Shown here: one piece after another, positions 7,754-15,492 of the stretch | Layout: each line of letters begins with the position of its first letter | Numbering within the stretch: position 1 is the first letter of the stretch | Position numbers and translations under genes: made by a program | Source of the DNA: Lachnospiraceae bacterium | GTDB taxonomy: Bacteria > Bacillota > Clostridia > Lachnospirales > Lachnospiraceae | DNA length: 64,000 nucleotides | Assembly (NCBI GenBank): GCA_015057025.1 | Contig: SVFD01000001.1 | Coordinates: forward strand, 62,001 to 126,000 | Reading direction: 5' to 3' | The notes under the pieces: model-generated | What the model saw: only the letters and a program-made list of their open reading frames with translations | Databases searched by the model: none | What the model was told of the DNA's origin: nothing

Positions 7754-8572
7754 ATGTTTATGCAACAGCAATTTGATAACGAAGTTTTATATTATACATT
7801 CCCGGAATTTGAGAAGTATGATGATATTGTACATGCTTTTTCATCCAGAGAAGGCGGTGTCAGCAAAGGTTTTTATCGAACCATGAATCTGGGAATTAAT
7901 ACAGAAGACAGTATGGAAAACGTATTGGAGAATTACAAAATTTTCTGTGACACCATACATGTAGATATGAATAAAGTGGTACTTGCACAGTTGACCCATG
8001 AGGCGAATATCCGTAATGTAACAGCGGCAGACGCCGGATGCGGCTTGTTAAAACCTTTTACCTATGAGGCGATTGACGGATTATTAACCAATGAGCCGGG
8101 GCTTGTATTAACAGCTACCTTTGCGGATTGTGTACCGGTATTCTTTTATGACCCGGTGAAGAAGGTGGTAGGCATTGCTCATTCCGGCTGGCGAGGAACC
8201 GTAAAAGAAATAGCCGGTAAAATGGTAGAACGTATGATATCGGATTATGATTGTGACGTACGAAACATTGTAGCAGGAATCGGACCCTCAATTGGTGTGT
8301 GTTGCTTTGAAGTGGACGAAGATGTTTTCTATGATTTTACCGATTTGACATATTTGGGAGATGGTTGGTATTACGAAAAAGATAACGGTCACTATGATAT
8401 TGATTTGTGGCGTGTTATTTGGTCAACGCTGACGGACAGAGGTGTTTTACCGGAAAATATTACCATTTCGGGAATTTGTACCTGTTGCAACAGAGATGTT
8501 TTATTTTCTCATCGTGCCACAAAGGGACGTCGGGGAACAATGGCAGGAATGATATCAATTAAGGAACAGTAG
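7754..8572 (+). CDS. pgeF: Peptidoglycan editing factor PgeF (YfiH/DUF152 laccase-fold)
   Basis: A 272-residue single-domain protein of the YfiH/PgeF family, which uses a metal-bound site to remove wrongly incorporated amino acids from muramyl peptides and has also been reported to act on purine nucleosides. Family motifs are visible: QLTHEANI, TATFADCVPVFFYDP, IAHSGWRGTVKEI (metal-binding His), IGPSIGVCCFEV, and the C-terminal CTCCNRDVLFSHRATKGRRG. Length is normal. GAGGGAG precedes the ATG; the ATG two codons later is an alternative. The next gene begins 40 bases later, probably in the same transcript. Confidence 0.92.
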   Translation: MFMQQQFDNEVLYYTFPEFEKYDDIVHAFSSREGGVSKGFYRTMNLGINTEDSMENVLENYKIFCDTIHVDMNKVVLAQLTHEANIRNVTAADAGCGLLKPFTYEAIDGLLTNEPGLVLTATFADCVPVFFYDPVKKVVGIAHSGWRGTVKEIAGKMVERMISDYDCDVRNIVAGIGPSIGVCCFEVDEDVFYDFTDLTYLGDGWYYEKDNGHYDIDLWRVIWSTLTDRGVLPENITISGICTCCNRDVLFSHRATKGRRGTMAGMISIKEQ

Positions 8573-8612
8573 TATATACGAAAGAAGTCAGGGAATGACG
8601 GAAGGAGGGCTT

Positions 8613-10661
8613 ATGCTCTATTGTGTAAAATGTGGAGATCCAATTGAAAAAGATGAGTTAATATGTGATAAGTGCGGATTTCGCTTTGAACTTATTGAAG
8701 GAAGTCCGGCAAAGGTTTATATGAATCAGGTGCCGGGTAAACAATCGGCACCAGTGCAACAGCAAAGACCTGTGCAAGCGCAGGGACAGTCGGTGCAGCA
8801 AAGACCCATACAAGCGCAAGGACAGCCGGTGCAGCAAAGACCCACACAAGCGCAAGGACAGCCGGTGCAGGGAAGACCTGTACAACCGCAGCAGCAACCG
8901 ATGCAGGGAAGACCTGTACAACCTCAGGGACGCCCAATGCAGGGAAGACCTGTGCAGGCACAGGGGCAACCACCTATGCGCAGACCGGTTCAACCGAAAC
9001 CTAAAAAGAAAAAACGCGGATTATGGATTGCAGCAGCTTTATGTGCAGGAGCCTTTTTAATGGTATGCATCTGCGCAGTTATATTTGTTGCAGGATTCTT
9101 TATCCTTACGGATTTGACACAGGAGCAGGAGCCGGATATTATTGTCAACAATTATCAGTATGAGGATGACGATAATGATATAGTCACACAGCCGTCGGCA
9201 CCTATTGTTCATGATAATATGAATGTTAATATAGAGGGCGACGATTATGTAGCAGAAGCGATACGTGATCCTTTCGTAACGTTAAAAGGTGATGGAGAAG
9301 ATACTGTAACCATTATGTTGTATATGAACGGTTCTAATCTGGAAAGCCAAGGTGGTATGGCAACAATGGATATACGTGAAATTCTGGATGCTACCTTATC
9401 TGAAAATGTTCGGGTAGTTATTCAGACCGGCGGAACCAAAGAGTGGCAGACCAATGCGATTTCTTCGGAACATTCGCAACGATTTTTGGTAGAAAACGGT
9501 GGCCTTACTTTGGTAGATGACAGTCTGGGCCAGTTGGATGTTACGGATCCTGACACATTGGAAGATTTTATTACTTTCTGTAACACAAATTATCCCGCAA
9601 ATCGTAACATGTTAATTATGTGGAATCATGGCGGTGGTGCTGTTTACGGTTTCGGATATGACGAAAATGTAGATGATTATTATGCGGCGTTGACTTTGGA
9701 TGAGATGCAGCAGGCGATTCGAAACAGTGGTGTCAAATTTGAGATGATTGGTTTTGATGCGTGCCTTATGGGTGGAATAGAAACAGCATGTGCATTTTAT
9801 GATATGGCAGATTACTTAATCGCATCAGAAGACTTTGAATCGGGACTGGGTTGGGAATACAGAAACTGGCTTACGATTCTTGGAAGTAATCCGTCAATCC
9901 CTATGGAAGATTTGGCTAAGGTTATTATTGATGACTTTGTAAAAGAATCTTCTGATAACGGACAGGATGGTATCCTGGCACTGATTGACTTGCGATATAC
10001 GAAGTTGTTATTCCAGGCGTGGGCTGACTTTGCATATTCTGCTAAAGATGACTTGTTATCCTGCAATTACAGTATGCAAATGAACCGTAGTGACAGAGCA
10101 CATATACGATTCCAAAGCCCATCAGATTTATTATGGAGAGATCCTTGGGAGGCCATGTTTGGTAATAACGGTAACGGCAGCAGTATTGATAATGATGAGA
10201 GTGTATTGCAGGAATATAATTATGCAGTAGATTTGATGGCATTAGCGGATACTTTGGATACGGAAGAAGCAGAAGCGCTTCAGGCTGCATTGAAGATGGC
10301 ATTGGTTTATTGCAGTTCTACTGCAGGTGATGCAGAGATGACAGGTTTATCGGTTACTCTTCCTTATAATTCAAAGCTTTTCTACAGAGAAATGGAAGAA
10401 GTATATTCTAATTGCGGTTTTGATGAGGAATATATTGAATTTTTGGAAGAATTTTCAGAAGCTGAAGTAGAAAGCTATGACTGGGAACAGTCAGAGTGGG
10501 GCGGCTGGGAAAGCTATGATGAGTCAGATGATTACAACTGGGAAGAATGGGACCAGTGGGAAGAATATGAAGAAGAGGATTATGGCTGGGAATCCTATAA
10601 TGGTGATAAGAGCCGTAAGTTTATAAAGCCTTCATCTTCAATGGTAGGCATGGCCGGATAA
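8613..10661 (+). CDS. Membrane-anchored clostripain-family (C11) cysteine peptidase with zinc ribbon
   Basis: A 682-residue multidomain protein. Residues 1-22 form a zinc ribbon (C4, C7, C18, C21). Residues 48-125 are a Gln/Pro/Arg linker of six 12-residue repeats. A membrane segment spans about 137-165, giving an inside N-terminus and outside C-terminus. The ectodomain is a clostripain-type C11 peptidase: YMNGSNLES start, catalytic His in WNHGGG (H339), nucleophile in FDACLMGG (C384). The last 55 residues are an acidic tail very rich in Trp, Tyr, Glu and Asp. The ATG at 8613 is chosen because AGGAGG lies just before it and it directly precedes the zinc ribbon. Substrate unknown. Confidence 0.87.
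   Translation: MLYCVKCGDPIEKDELICDKCGFRFELIEGSPAKVYMNQVPGKQSAPVQQQRPVQAQGQSVQQRPIQAQGQPVQQRPTQAQGQPVQGRPVQPQQQPMQGRPVQPQGRPMQGRPVQAQGQPPMRRPVQPKPKKKKRGLWIAAALCAGAFLMVCICAVIFVAGFFILTDLTQEQEPDIIVNNYQYEDDDNDIVTQPSAPIVHDNMNVNIEGDDYVAEAIRDPFVTLKGDGEDTVTIMLYMNGSNLESQGGMATMDIREILDATLSENVRVVIQTGGTKEWQTNAISSEHSQRFLVENGGLTLVDDSLGQLDVTDPDTLEDFITFCNTNYPANRNMLIMWNHGGGAVYGFGYDENVDDYYAALTLDEMQQAIRNSGVKFEMIGFDACLMGGIETACAFYDMADYLIASEDFESGLGWEYRNWLTILGSNPSIPMEDLAKVIIDDFVKESSDNGQDGILALIDLRYTKLLFQAWADFAYSAKDDLLSCNYSMQMNRSDRAHIRFQSPSDLLWRDPWEAMFGNNGNGSSIDNDESVLQEYNYAVDLMALADTLDTEEAEALQAALKMALVYCSSTAGDAEMTGLSVTLPYNSKLFYREMEEVYSNCGFDEEYIEFLEEFSEAEVESYDWEQSEWGGWESYDESDDYNWEEWDQWEEYEEEDYGWESYNGDKSRKFIKPSSSMVGMAG
8754..8972 (+). 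repeat. 36-bp in-frame tandem repeats (six units) encoding a Q/P/R-rich linker
   Basis: Five successive 36-bp units starting at 8793, 8829, 8865, 8901 and 8937, preceded by a 39-bp unit at 8754, encode variations of VQGRPVQAQGQP. The repeat has drifted at the ends and is most uniform in the middle. Such in-frame repeats are prone to length change by slippage or recombination. Confidence 0.9.
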
Positions 10662-10670
10662 ATTAAGTCT

Positions 10671-10722
10671 AAAAAAGAGATTTGTAGTAATTGCAGAATG
10701 GCAATATTACAAATCTCTTTTT
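10671..10722. terminator. Strong bidirectional terminator
   Basis: AAAAAGAGATTTGTA (from 10671) pairs with TACAAATCTCTTTTT (ending 10722), with further imperfect pairing inside. The A-tract and T-tract flanks make it work for both the clostripain gene and the convergent kinase gene. Confidence 0.85.
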
Positions 10723-10729
10723 ATATGTT

Positions 10730-11803
10730 CTATTGTAAAGGTAAATGTACAGTAAACGTACTACCTTTTCCAAACGTACTTTTGACATAGATTTTGCCGC
10801 CGACCATTTCCACAATACGTTTGGTAAGGGGAAGACCTAAGCCGTTACCGGGAGTGGCATGAGAAGTATCGCCCTGGTAGAATTTATCAAAAATCTGTGA
10901 CATGGTTTCTTCTGCCATACCTGCACCGGTATCCGTAATGGATATATGAATGTGGTCTACGGTTCTTTTACATTTAATTATGAGAAAACCATTTGGTTTT
11001 GAAAATTTAATCGCATTGGATATTAAATTTTTCCATACATGGGCAAGAATTTCAGCATTTTGATAAATTGTAATCTCTTCTAAGTCCAGGTCCAGGTTTA
11101 ATTTCTTTTCTGTCCATTGCTCTTCAAATAAAATAAGGCAATTTCTTAATTGTTCGTCCAGAGAAAACTGTGTTTTATCCGTTACAATTTCCTGATTTTC
11201 CAATTTGGTAAGCAAAAGTACATTGGAAGACATATTTGCCAACTGCTCGGATTCATCCATGATGATTCTGGCAAATTCCCGTTCCTGCTCCGGTGTCAGA
11301 TTTCCTTGGTATAGCTGTCTTGCAAAGCCGCGGATGGAAATAATGGGGGTTTTAAATTCATGAGAAAAATTATGTATAAAGTCATTACGGAACATCTCGG
11401 TACTTTTTAATTCTCCCGCCATGTTATTAAAACCGTCTACCAGAGTTCCCAGCTCACTGCTTCGATTAAATGGATTTAAAACATTATCAACTTTGATGTT
11501 AAAGTTTCCGGAAGCAATTTCTTTGGTGGCTCTGGTTAATTCATTTAGAGGTTTTAGGATGTTTTTGTTCAATACAATAGAAAAAATACCGCTGCTGACG
11601 TAACTGATACCAAGGGCAATTAATATAATTTTAACGGGTCCTAAATCCCAAGTGGTCTTCAAGTCGGTAACATATATAATTGTTAAAAAGGTTCCGGCCA
11701 AAAGGCTTGATACGCTTAATGCTAGAAGCATGAAGAAAGTCAGTCGCGTAGAAATACTTCGTATGAAACGTTCGGGAATCAGTCGTTTGATTAATTTTGT
11801 CAT
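10730..11803 (-). CDS. Sensor histidine kinase (HAMP, HisKA, HATPase)
   Basis: A 357-residue membrane sensor kinase. Two membrane segments (about 20-38 and 55-75) are separated by only about 15 residues, so there is almost no extracellular sensor; it probably senses within or at the membrane. A HAMP domain (about 75-130) is followed by the HisKA box with the phospho-His in NFSHEFKTPI and a HATPase domain with N-box NLISNAIKF, DTGAGM and GNGLGLPLTK. It lies 7 bases downstream of its response regulator. The regulated genes may include the divergent lipid operon starting with plsC. Confidence 0.9.
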   Translation of the reverse strand: MTKLIKRLIPERFIRSISTRLTFFMLLALSVSSLLAGTFLTIIYVTDLKTTWDLGPVKIILIALGISYVSSGIFSIVLNKNILKPLNELTRATKEIASGNFNIKVDNVLNPFNRSSELGTLVDGFNNMAGELKSTEMFRNDFIHNFSHEFKTPIISIRGFARQLYQGNLTPEQEREFARIIMDESEQLANMSSNVLLLTKLENQEIVTDKTQFSLDEQLRNCLILFEEQWTEKKLNLDLDLEEITIYQNAEILAHVWKNLISNAIKFSKPNGFLIIKCKRTVDHIHISITDTGAGMAEETMSQIFDKFYQGDTSHATPGNGLGLPLTKRIVEMVGGKIYVKSTFGKGSTFTVHLPLQ

Positions 11804-11810
11804 ATAAAAT

Positions 11811-12488
11811 CTATATATCCTTTCGAATCGCTTTGTAACCTAAGCCACGTACTGTAATAATTTCAAAATCGGGATTGTTTTTAAAACGTTCGCGTAAACG
11901 GTTAATATGCACATCTACGGTGCGTTCTTCGCTTTGAGAGTCTACGTCCCAGAACTCTTCCATCAGTTGGTTTCGTGTAAATGTTTTATTGGGAAAAGAA
12001 AGCAATTTAAAAAGAAGCTGAAATTCCTTTTTGGGGAGTGCGGTTTCTTCGTTTTTATATCGAATACTGAAGGAATCGTATAATAATTTACTGTCGCCGA
12101 TTACCAACTCTCTGTCGGCGGCAATCTGAGCGCGACGCAGTAAAGCCTGAATACGAAGAAGCATTTCAAATTCGTCTACCGGTTTGGTCATATAATCATC
12201 TGTTCCTGTGAGAAAACCTTTATGTATATCGTCGGGACTGTCTTTGGCCGTTACCATGAGTATGGGAATCTGACTGCCGCTTTCCCGGAGTATTTTAGTA
12301 AATTCATAGCCATCCATTCGGGGCATCATAATATCCAGAAGAATTAAATCAACATGGTTTTTGTCCAACATATCTAAAGCTTCTTCCCCGTCTTTTGCCC
12401 ATAGGGTCTGGTAGCCGTTTTGAGTTAAAACAACTTCCATTAATCTGGCTGTATTACGATTATCTTCTGCGATTAATATTGTAAACAT
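11811..12488 (-). CDS. OmpR/PhoB-family response regulator
   Basis: A 225-residue regulator: receiver domain (residues 1-118; acidic pocket ED near residue 9, phospho-Asp in LILLDIMMPRMDG, Thr in VTAKD, Lys in MTKPVDEFE) and a winged-helix DNA-binding domain (about 130-225, ending RTVDVHINRLRERF and TVRGLGYKAI). Paired with the downstream histidine kinase. AAAGG lies 7 bases before the ATG. The divergent promoter of plsC carries two exact 11-bp direct repeats, the usual format for dimers of this family. Confidence 0.92.
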   Translation of the reverse strand: MFTILIAEDNRNTARLMEVVLTQNGYQTLWAKDGEEALDMLDKNHVDLILLDIMMPRMDGYEFTKILRESGSQIPILMVTAKDSPDDIHKGFLTGTDDYMTKPVDEFEMLLRIQALLRRAQIAADRELVIGDSKLLYDSFSIRYKNEETALPKKEFQLLFKLLSFPNKTFTRNQLMEEFWDVDSQSEERTVDVHINRLRERFKNNPDFEIITVRGLGYKAIRKDI

Positions 12489-12503
12489 AAAAAGACCTTT
12501 CTA

Positions 12504-12543
12504 AGTTGCAAAAGAAATATCAAAGATAGATTCTCTGCAACTT
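12504..12543 (-). promoter_or_regulatory. Leader hairpin upstream of the response regulator
   Basis: AAGTTGCA (12504-12511) and TGCAACTT (12536-12543) are exact inverted repeats, and the inner bases AGAAATATC/GATAGATTCT also pair with a bulge. It begins about 15 bases upstream of the response-regulator start codon, so it should form in that gene's 5' UTR. Function unknown. Confidence 0.5.
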
Positions 12544-12670
12544 TTATATAAATTAAGATGTTATTTAAATTATATAACATAAGCATAGCTGAAAAATGTA
12601 AGAAATACAAGAAACATTAATATAATTTAATGTGGTAAAGAAGTAGTAAATAAAATTATTTTTATATTAA

Positions 12671-12705
12671 AAGTTTATATTAAGTTTATATTTCGATGCT
12701 AAGAT
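12671..12705 (+). promoter_or_regulatory. 11-bp direct repeats over the -35 region of plsC, with a -10
   Basis: AAGTTTATATT occurs twice in perfect tandem (12671-12681 and 12682-12692), with a degenerate third copy just upstream. A -10-like TAAGAT lies at 12700-12705. The repeats occupy the -35 region, where no TTGACA-like hexamer is present. This fits activation by an OmpR/PhoB-type regulator, whose gene is the divergent neighbour. Confidence 0.65.
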
Positions 12706-12743
12706 GATACTCGATATCGTTTAGAATCAGGAGAAAAACGTAT

Positions 12744-13427
12744 ATGCAGAAGATAAAAGAATTTTTTCTAAAGATATATTGCTGGATTTGTAAAATTGCT
12801 ATCGTGGCAGGTATGCGTGTGATTTTTAGACCGAAAATCCGCTATACAAACAAAGCCGCATTGAAAGAATACCGTAAGAAACCGGCAATTTTTATTGTAA
12901 ATCATACAACCTTATACGACGGAATCGTAATGTTCTCCGTGTTAAATAAGTATAAGGCGAATATATTGATTGCCAAGGATTGGTATGAGAAGAAAGCGTT
13001 TAAAACCATTCTGGAAGGAAATCGAACCATTCCGTTGGATCGTAACGGTTTAGACACCAATTGGGTACGTGCCAGCGTCAAGGCAGTAAAAAAAGGTGAG
13101 TCTATTTGCATTTTCCCCGAGGGACACCGTTCGAAAATCGATACATTGGATACTTTTAAATCCGGATTTACACTTCTTGCCCAGATGACCGGTACACCAA
13201 TTATTCCGGTATACCTATCCGGTGAATACAGTAAGTTTATCGGTAAACGTAAACAGATTCTTTTCGGAGAGCCCATGACACTTACATCCACCACCAACGG
13301 TATGGCGGCAGATTATCTTGAGGCGGAGAGTGAAAGATTCCGTCAACATATGTTAGGTATGGAAAAGCAAAGCGAAAAGATATTTGGCAAAAAAAGAATC
13401 GCCAAGGCAGAAGTACAGCATACATAG
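12744..13427 (+). CDS. plsC: 1-acyl-sn-glycerol-3-phosphate acyltransferase (PlsC family)
   Basis: A 227-residue PlsC-type acyltransferase that esterifies lysophosphatidate at sn-2. Motifs: NHTTLYDGI (the HX4D box, here with Thr-Thr-Leu-Tyr between His and Asp), NRTIPLDR and FPEGHRS. An N-terminal hydrophobic helix (about 8-28) anchors it to the inner membrane face. It is the first gene of a lipid cluster with an acyl-activating enzyme, an acyl carrier protein and, nearby, a patatin lipase. Preceded by the SD-like AGGAG. Confidence 0.9.
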   Translation: MQKIKEFFLKIYCWICKIAIVAGMRVIFRPKIRYTNKAALKEYRKKPAIFIVNHTTLYDGIVMFSVLNKYKANILIAKDWYEKKAFKTILEGNRTIPLDRNGLDTNWVRASVKAVKKGESICIFPEGHRSKIDTLDTFKSGFTLLAQMTGTPIIPVYLSGEYSKFIGKRKQILFGEPMTLTSTTNGMAADYLEAESERFRQHMLGMEKQSEKIFGKKRIAKAEVQHT

Positions 13428-13488
13428 AAATTTGTTTGCATAAAAATGGTTTGTTAAAGAATACATAATAAATTTTATACGAGATAAG

Positions 13489-13520
13489 AAAGGAGAGTCG
13501 CGTAAGCGGCGAAGAAAACA
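13489..13520 (+). promoter_or_regulatory. SD separated from the ATG by a GNRA hairpin
   Basis: The only good Shine-Dalgarno sequence for the acyl-CoA synthetase gene (AAAGGAG, 13489-13495) is 25 bases from its ATG, and an in-frame TAA (13503-13505) forbids an earlier start. Between them 13497-13501 can pair with 13506-13510 around a GTAA tetraloop, which would bring the effective spacing down to about 11 bases. Confidence 0.5.
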
Positions 13521-15026
13521 ATGGACAGAGAAACAAGATGGCAGTATTTTCCCGGAAGAGTATCGGATGAAGACAGAGAGAGATTGGCTTATATGCCTAC
13601 CATCTGTGATTTGCTTGAGAAGATGAAGAAGGATTATGGCGAGTTGGAGGCAGTAGGTAACGATGAAGTAAAGTATACATACAATGAACTTTACAGCCGT
13701 GTAGCCAGAAGAAGAGATTTTCTTTATAATCTTGGATTATCAGATGGTGCTAAGGTTGCGGTTATGTCACGTAACAGTATTGATTCCATGGAATGGTTTC
13801 TTGCAATTACTTCTGCAGGATATGTTATGATTATGCTTCCCGTACAGTTGAACGAGCAGGCTCTTGCAGGATGTACCATGAAGTTTGGTATTGAAGCGTT
13901 ATTTATCTCAGATGAATTTGCACCTTTGGCAGCAGGATTAAATACTAAGGTATTCCCGATTCAGTCTATTTCTGACAATGAAGCACCTATGGGCAAGAAC
14001 ATTGTAAAAGAAACCATTGCTGCAATTTATTTTACAGGCGGTACAACCGGTGCACCTAAGGGTGTTGTAACAAACCACGGTGCATTAATGCGTGGTGCAC
14101 AGAACGGATGTTGGAGAGACAATCGTGTATTCCATCACAGATACATTGCGTTCCTTCCTTTATCACATATTTATGGTTCAGTTGCAGGCTTTTTAACAGG
14201 TCTCTATACCGGTTCTTACATTTATGTAAATCCTGATATGAAGAAATCCGTAGGTATGATTCCTTTTGTCAAACCTACTTGTCTTGTAGTAGTACCCGGT
14301 CTTGCAGAAATAATCTTAGGCCTTGCAAGCGTTAAGGGCAAAGAATTTATTGCCAGCGTAGAAGAAATGTTGGTTGGTGCGGCTCCCGTACCTCCTCGTA
14401 TGATGAAGGCATTTCAGGATATGGGAATTCAAATTCTTGCAGGTTACGGTATGACAGAAGGTGCAAATCTTTCCAGTGCAAACTACAATGTAGACAAGAA
14501 GCCTCATTCTATGGGTATGATTTATCCTGATCAGGAATATAAGATTGTGAATGGTGAACTCTGGGTTAAAGGTGACAACGTAATGGTTGGTTACTATAAT
14601 GACCCCGAAGCAACAGCTGCAGTGTTGGAAGATGGCTGGTTAAAGACAGGTGACCTTGTAGAAGAAGATGAAGAAGGCTATATTACCATTGTTGGCCGTA
14701 TTAAGAATTTAATTATTTTATCTAATGGTGAAAATATCTCTCCTGAAGAAATTGAAGAGGTATATTACAAAGAAAACTTTGTAAAAGACTGCTTGATTAA
14801 GGAAGATACCATGAACGGCGAACCAGTTATTGCAATTGAAATTTTCCCTTACGGACCTGAAGTAGAAGGTTTAAGCCCTGAAGAAATTCAGAAAAAGGCA
14901 GAAGATGTTGTTGCCAGGGTAAATGCAACTATGCCTACATTTAAGCGTGTAACCAAGGTAATGGTAAGAAGCGAAGACTTCAAGCGAACCGGTGCAATGA
15001 AGATTGACCGTAAGGCACATATATAG
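13521..15026 (+). CDS. AMP-forming acyl-CoA/acyl-ACP synthetase
   Basis: A 501-residue member of the ANL adenylate-forming superfamily, which activates a carboxylic acid with ATP and transfers it to CoA or a carrier protein. The P-loop is IYFTGGTTGAPKGVV (about residue 173), the A5 motif is GYGMTEG, and the hinge/catalytic part is GWLKTGDLVEEDEEGYITIVGRIKN-(not contiguous here) with the C-terminal Lys in TGAMKIDRK. Substrate is probably a fatty acid. The adjacent acyl carrier protein and plsC suggest that it loads acyl groups on the carrier for phospholipid repair or fatty-acid reuse (inference). Confidence 0.87.
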   Translation: MDRETRWQYFPGRVSDEDRERLAYMPTICDLLEKMKKDYGELEAVGNDEVKYTYNELYSRVARRRDFLYNLGLSDGAKVAVMSRNSIDSMEWFLAITSAGYVMIMLPVQLNEQALAGCTMKFGIEALFISDEFAPLAAGLNTKVFPIQSISDNEAPMGKNIVKETIAAIYFTGGTTGAPKGVVTNHGALMRGAQNGCWRDNRVFHHRYIAFLPLSHIYGSVAGFLTGLYTGSYIYVNPDMKKSVGMIPFVKPTCLVVVPGLAEIILGLASVKGKEFIASVEEMLVGAAPVPPRMMKAFQDMGIQILAGYGMTEGANLSSANYNVDKKPHSMGMIYPDQEYKIVNGELWVKGDNVMVGYYNDPEATAAVLEDGWLKTGDLVEEDEEGYITIVGRIKNLIILSNGENISPEEIEEVYYKENFVKDCLIKEDTMNGEPVIAIEIFPYGPEVEGLSPEEIQKKAEDVVARVNATMPTFKRVTKVMVRSEDFKRTGAMKIDRKAHI

Positions 15027-15037
15027 TAAAATAATCG

Positions 15038-15063
15038 GGGAATGTTCATAATAGGACATTCCC
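15038..15063 (+). other. Intercistronic hairpin between the synthetase and ACP genes
   Basis: GGGAATGTTC (15038-15047) pairs with GGACATTCCC (15054-15063) around ATAATA, with one G-T pair. No T tract follows, so it is more likely an mRNA processing or stability element than a terminator. Confidence 0.55.
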
Positions 15064-15137
15064 TGCATACAGTTAAAAAAGAAGTAATTTTAAGCCTGTT
15101 TTGGGCTACTGAAAGTGATAGAAAGAGGACAAAAGAA

Positions 15138-15368
15138 ATGATTTTTGATAAGTTAATTGCAATCTTGCAGAGAGTAAAACCTAATGTAGATATCTCTAAC
15201 GTTACTATGGAGTCACGCCTTATTACGGATCTTGGTATTGATTCATTGTCTATGATGCTTCTTGCAATTTCCGTAGAAGATGAATTTGATATTGAGTTCG
15301 GCGACAATACCAATTTTACCACAGTTCAGGAATTGTGTGACTATATTGAGAGCGTAAGCAACAAATAA
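15138..15368 (+). CDS. Acyl carrier protein
   Basis: A 76-residue acidic four-helix carrier protein. The phosphopantetheine serine is in DLGIDSLSMM, the canonical DSL motif. The ATG at 15138 with GAGG upstream gives the normal ACP length; an in-frame start at 15042 would add an untypical basic leader. It follows an acyl-activating enzyme, so it may be a dedicated carrier distinct from the housekeeping fatty-acid-synthesis ACP, which usually lies in the fab cluster (not seen here). Confidence 0.92.
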   Translation: MIFDKLIAILQRVKPNVDISNVTMESRLITDLGIDSLSMMLLAISVEDEFDIEFGDNTNFTTVQELCDYIESVSNK

Positions 15369-15406
15369 TAGAGTGCACTATAGCATAGAATTGCAAAGAT
15401 GTTTTA

Positions 15407-15436
15407 TTGTCGAAACAGCAAAAAATATGTTATGAT
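15407..15436 (+). promoter_or_regulatory. Candidate promoter of the patatin gene
   Basis: TTGTCG (15407-15412), 18-base spacer, TATGAT (15431-15436) preceded by TG. The predicted start near 15443 puts the palindrome at 15451 inside the leader. Confidence 0.6.
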
Positions 15437-15450
15437 GGATAAAATTACAG

Positions 15451-15475
15451 AGGGAGCTTTCGAAAGCTCCCTTTC
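15451..15475 (+). terminator. Perfect 22-base palindrome followed by a short T tract
   Basis: AGGGAGCTTT (15451-15460), CG, AAAGCTCCCT (15463-15472), then TTCT. It could end the ACP transcript; because a promoter lies just upstream it could also act as an attenuator in the patatin leader. Confidence 0.65.
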
Positions 15476-15492
15476 TATGTGAGGATTTAACC

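Noticed and set aside
8754..8972. Regular 36-bp repeats that could suggest a CRISPR array
   Set aside because: Units are contiguous with no unique spacers, are in frame, and encode a low-complexity protein linker.
8658..8993. Leu/Ser/Arg-rich antisense open frames of about 100 codons
   Set aside because: They are shadows of the 36-bp coding repeats, which leave the antisense frames open.
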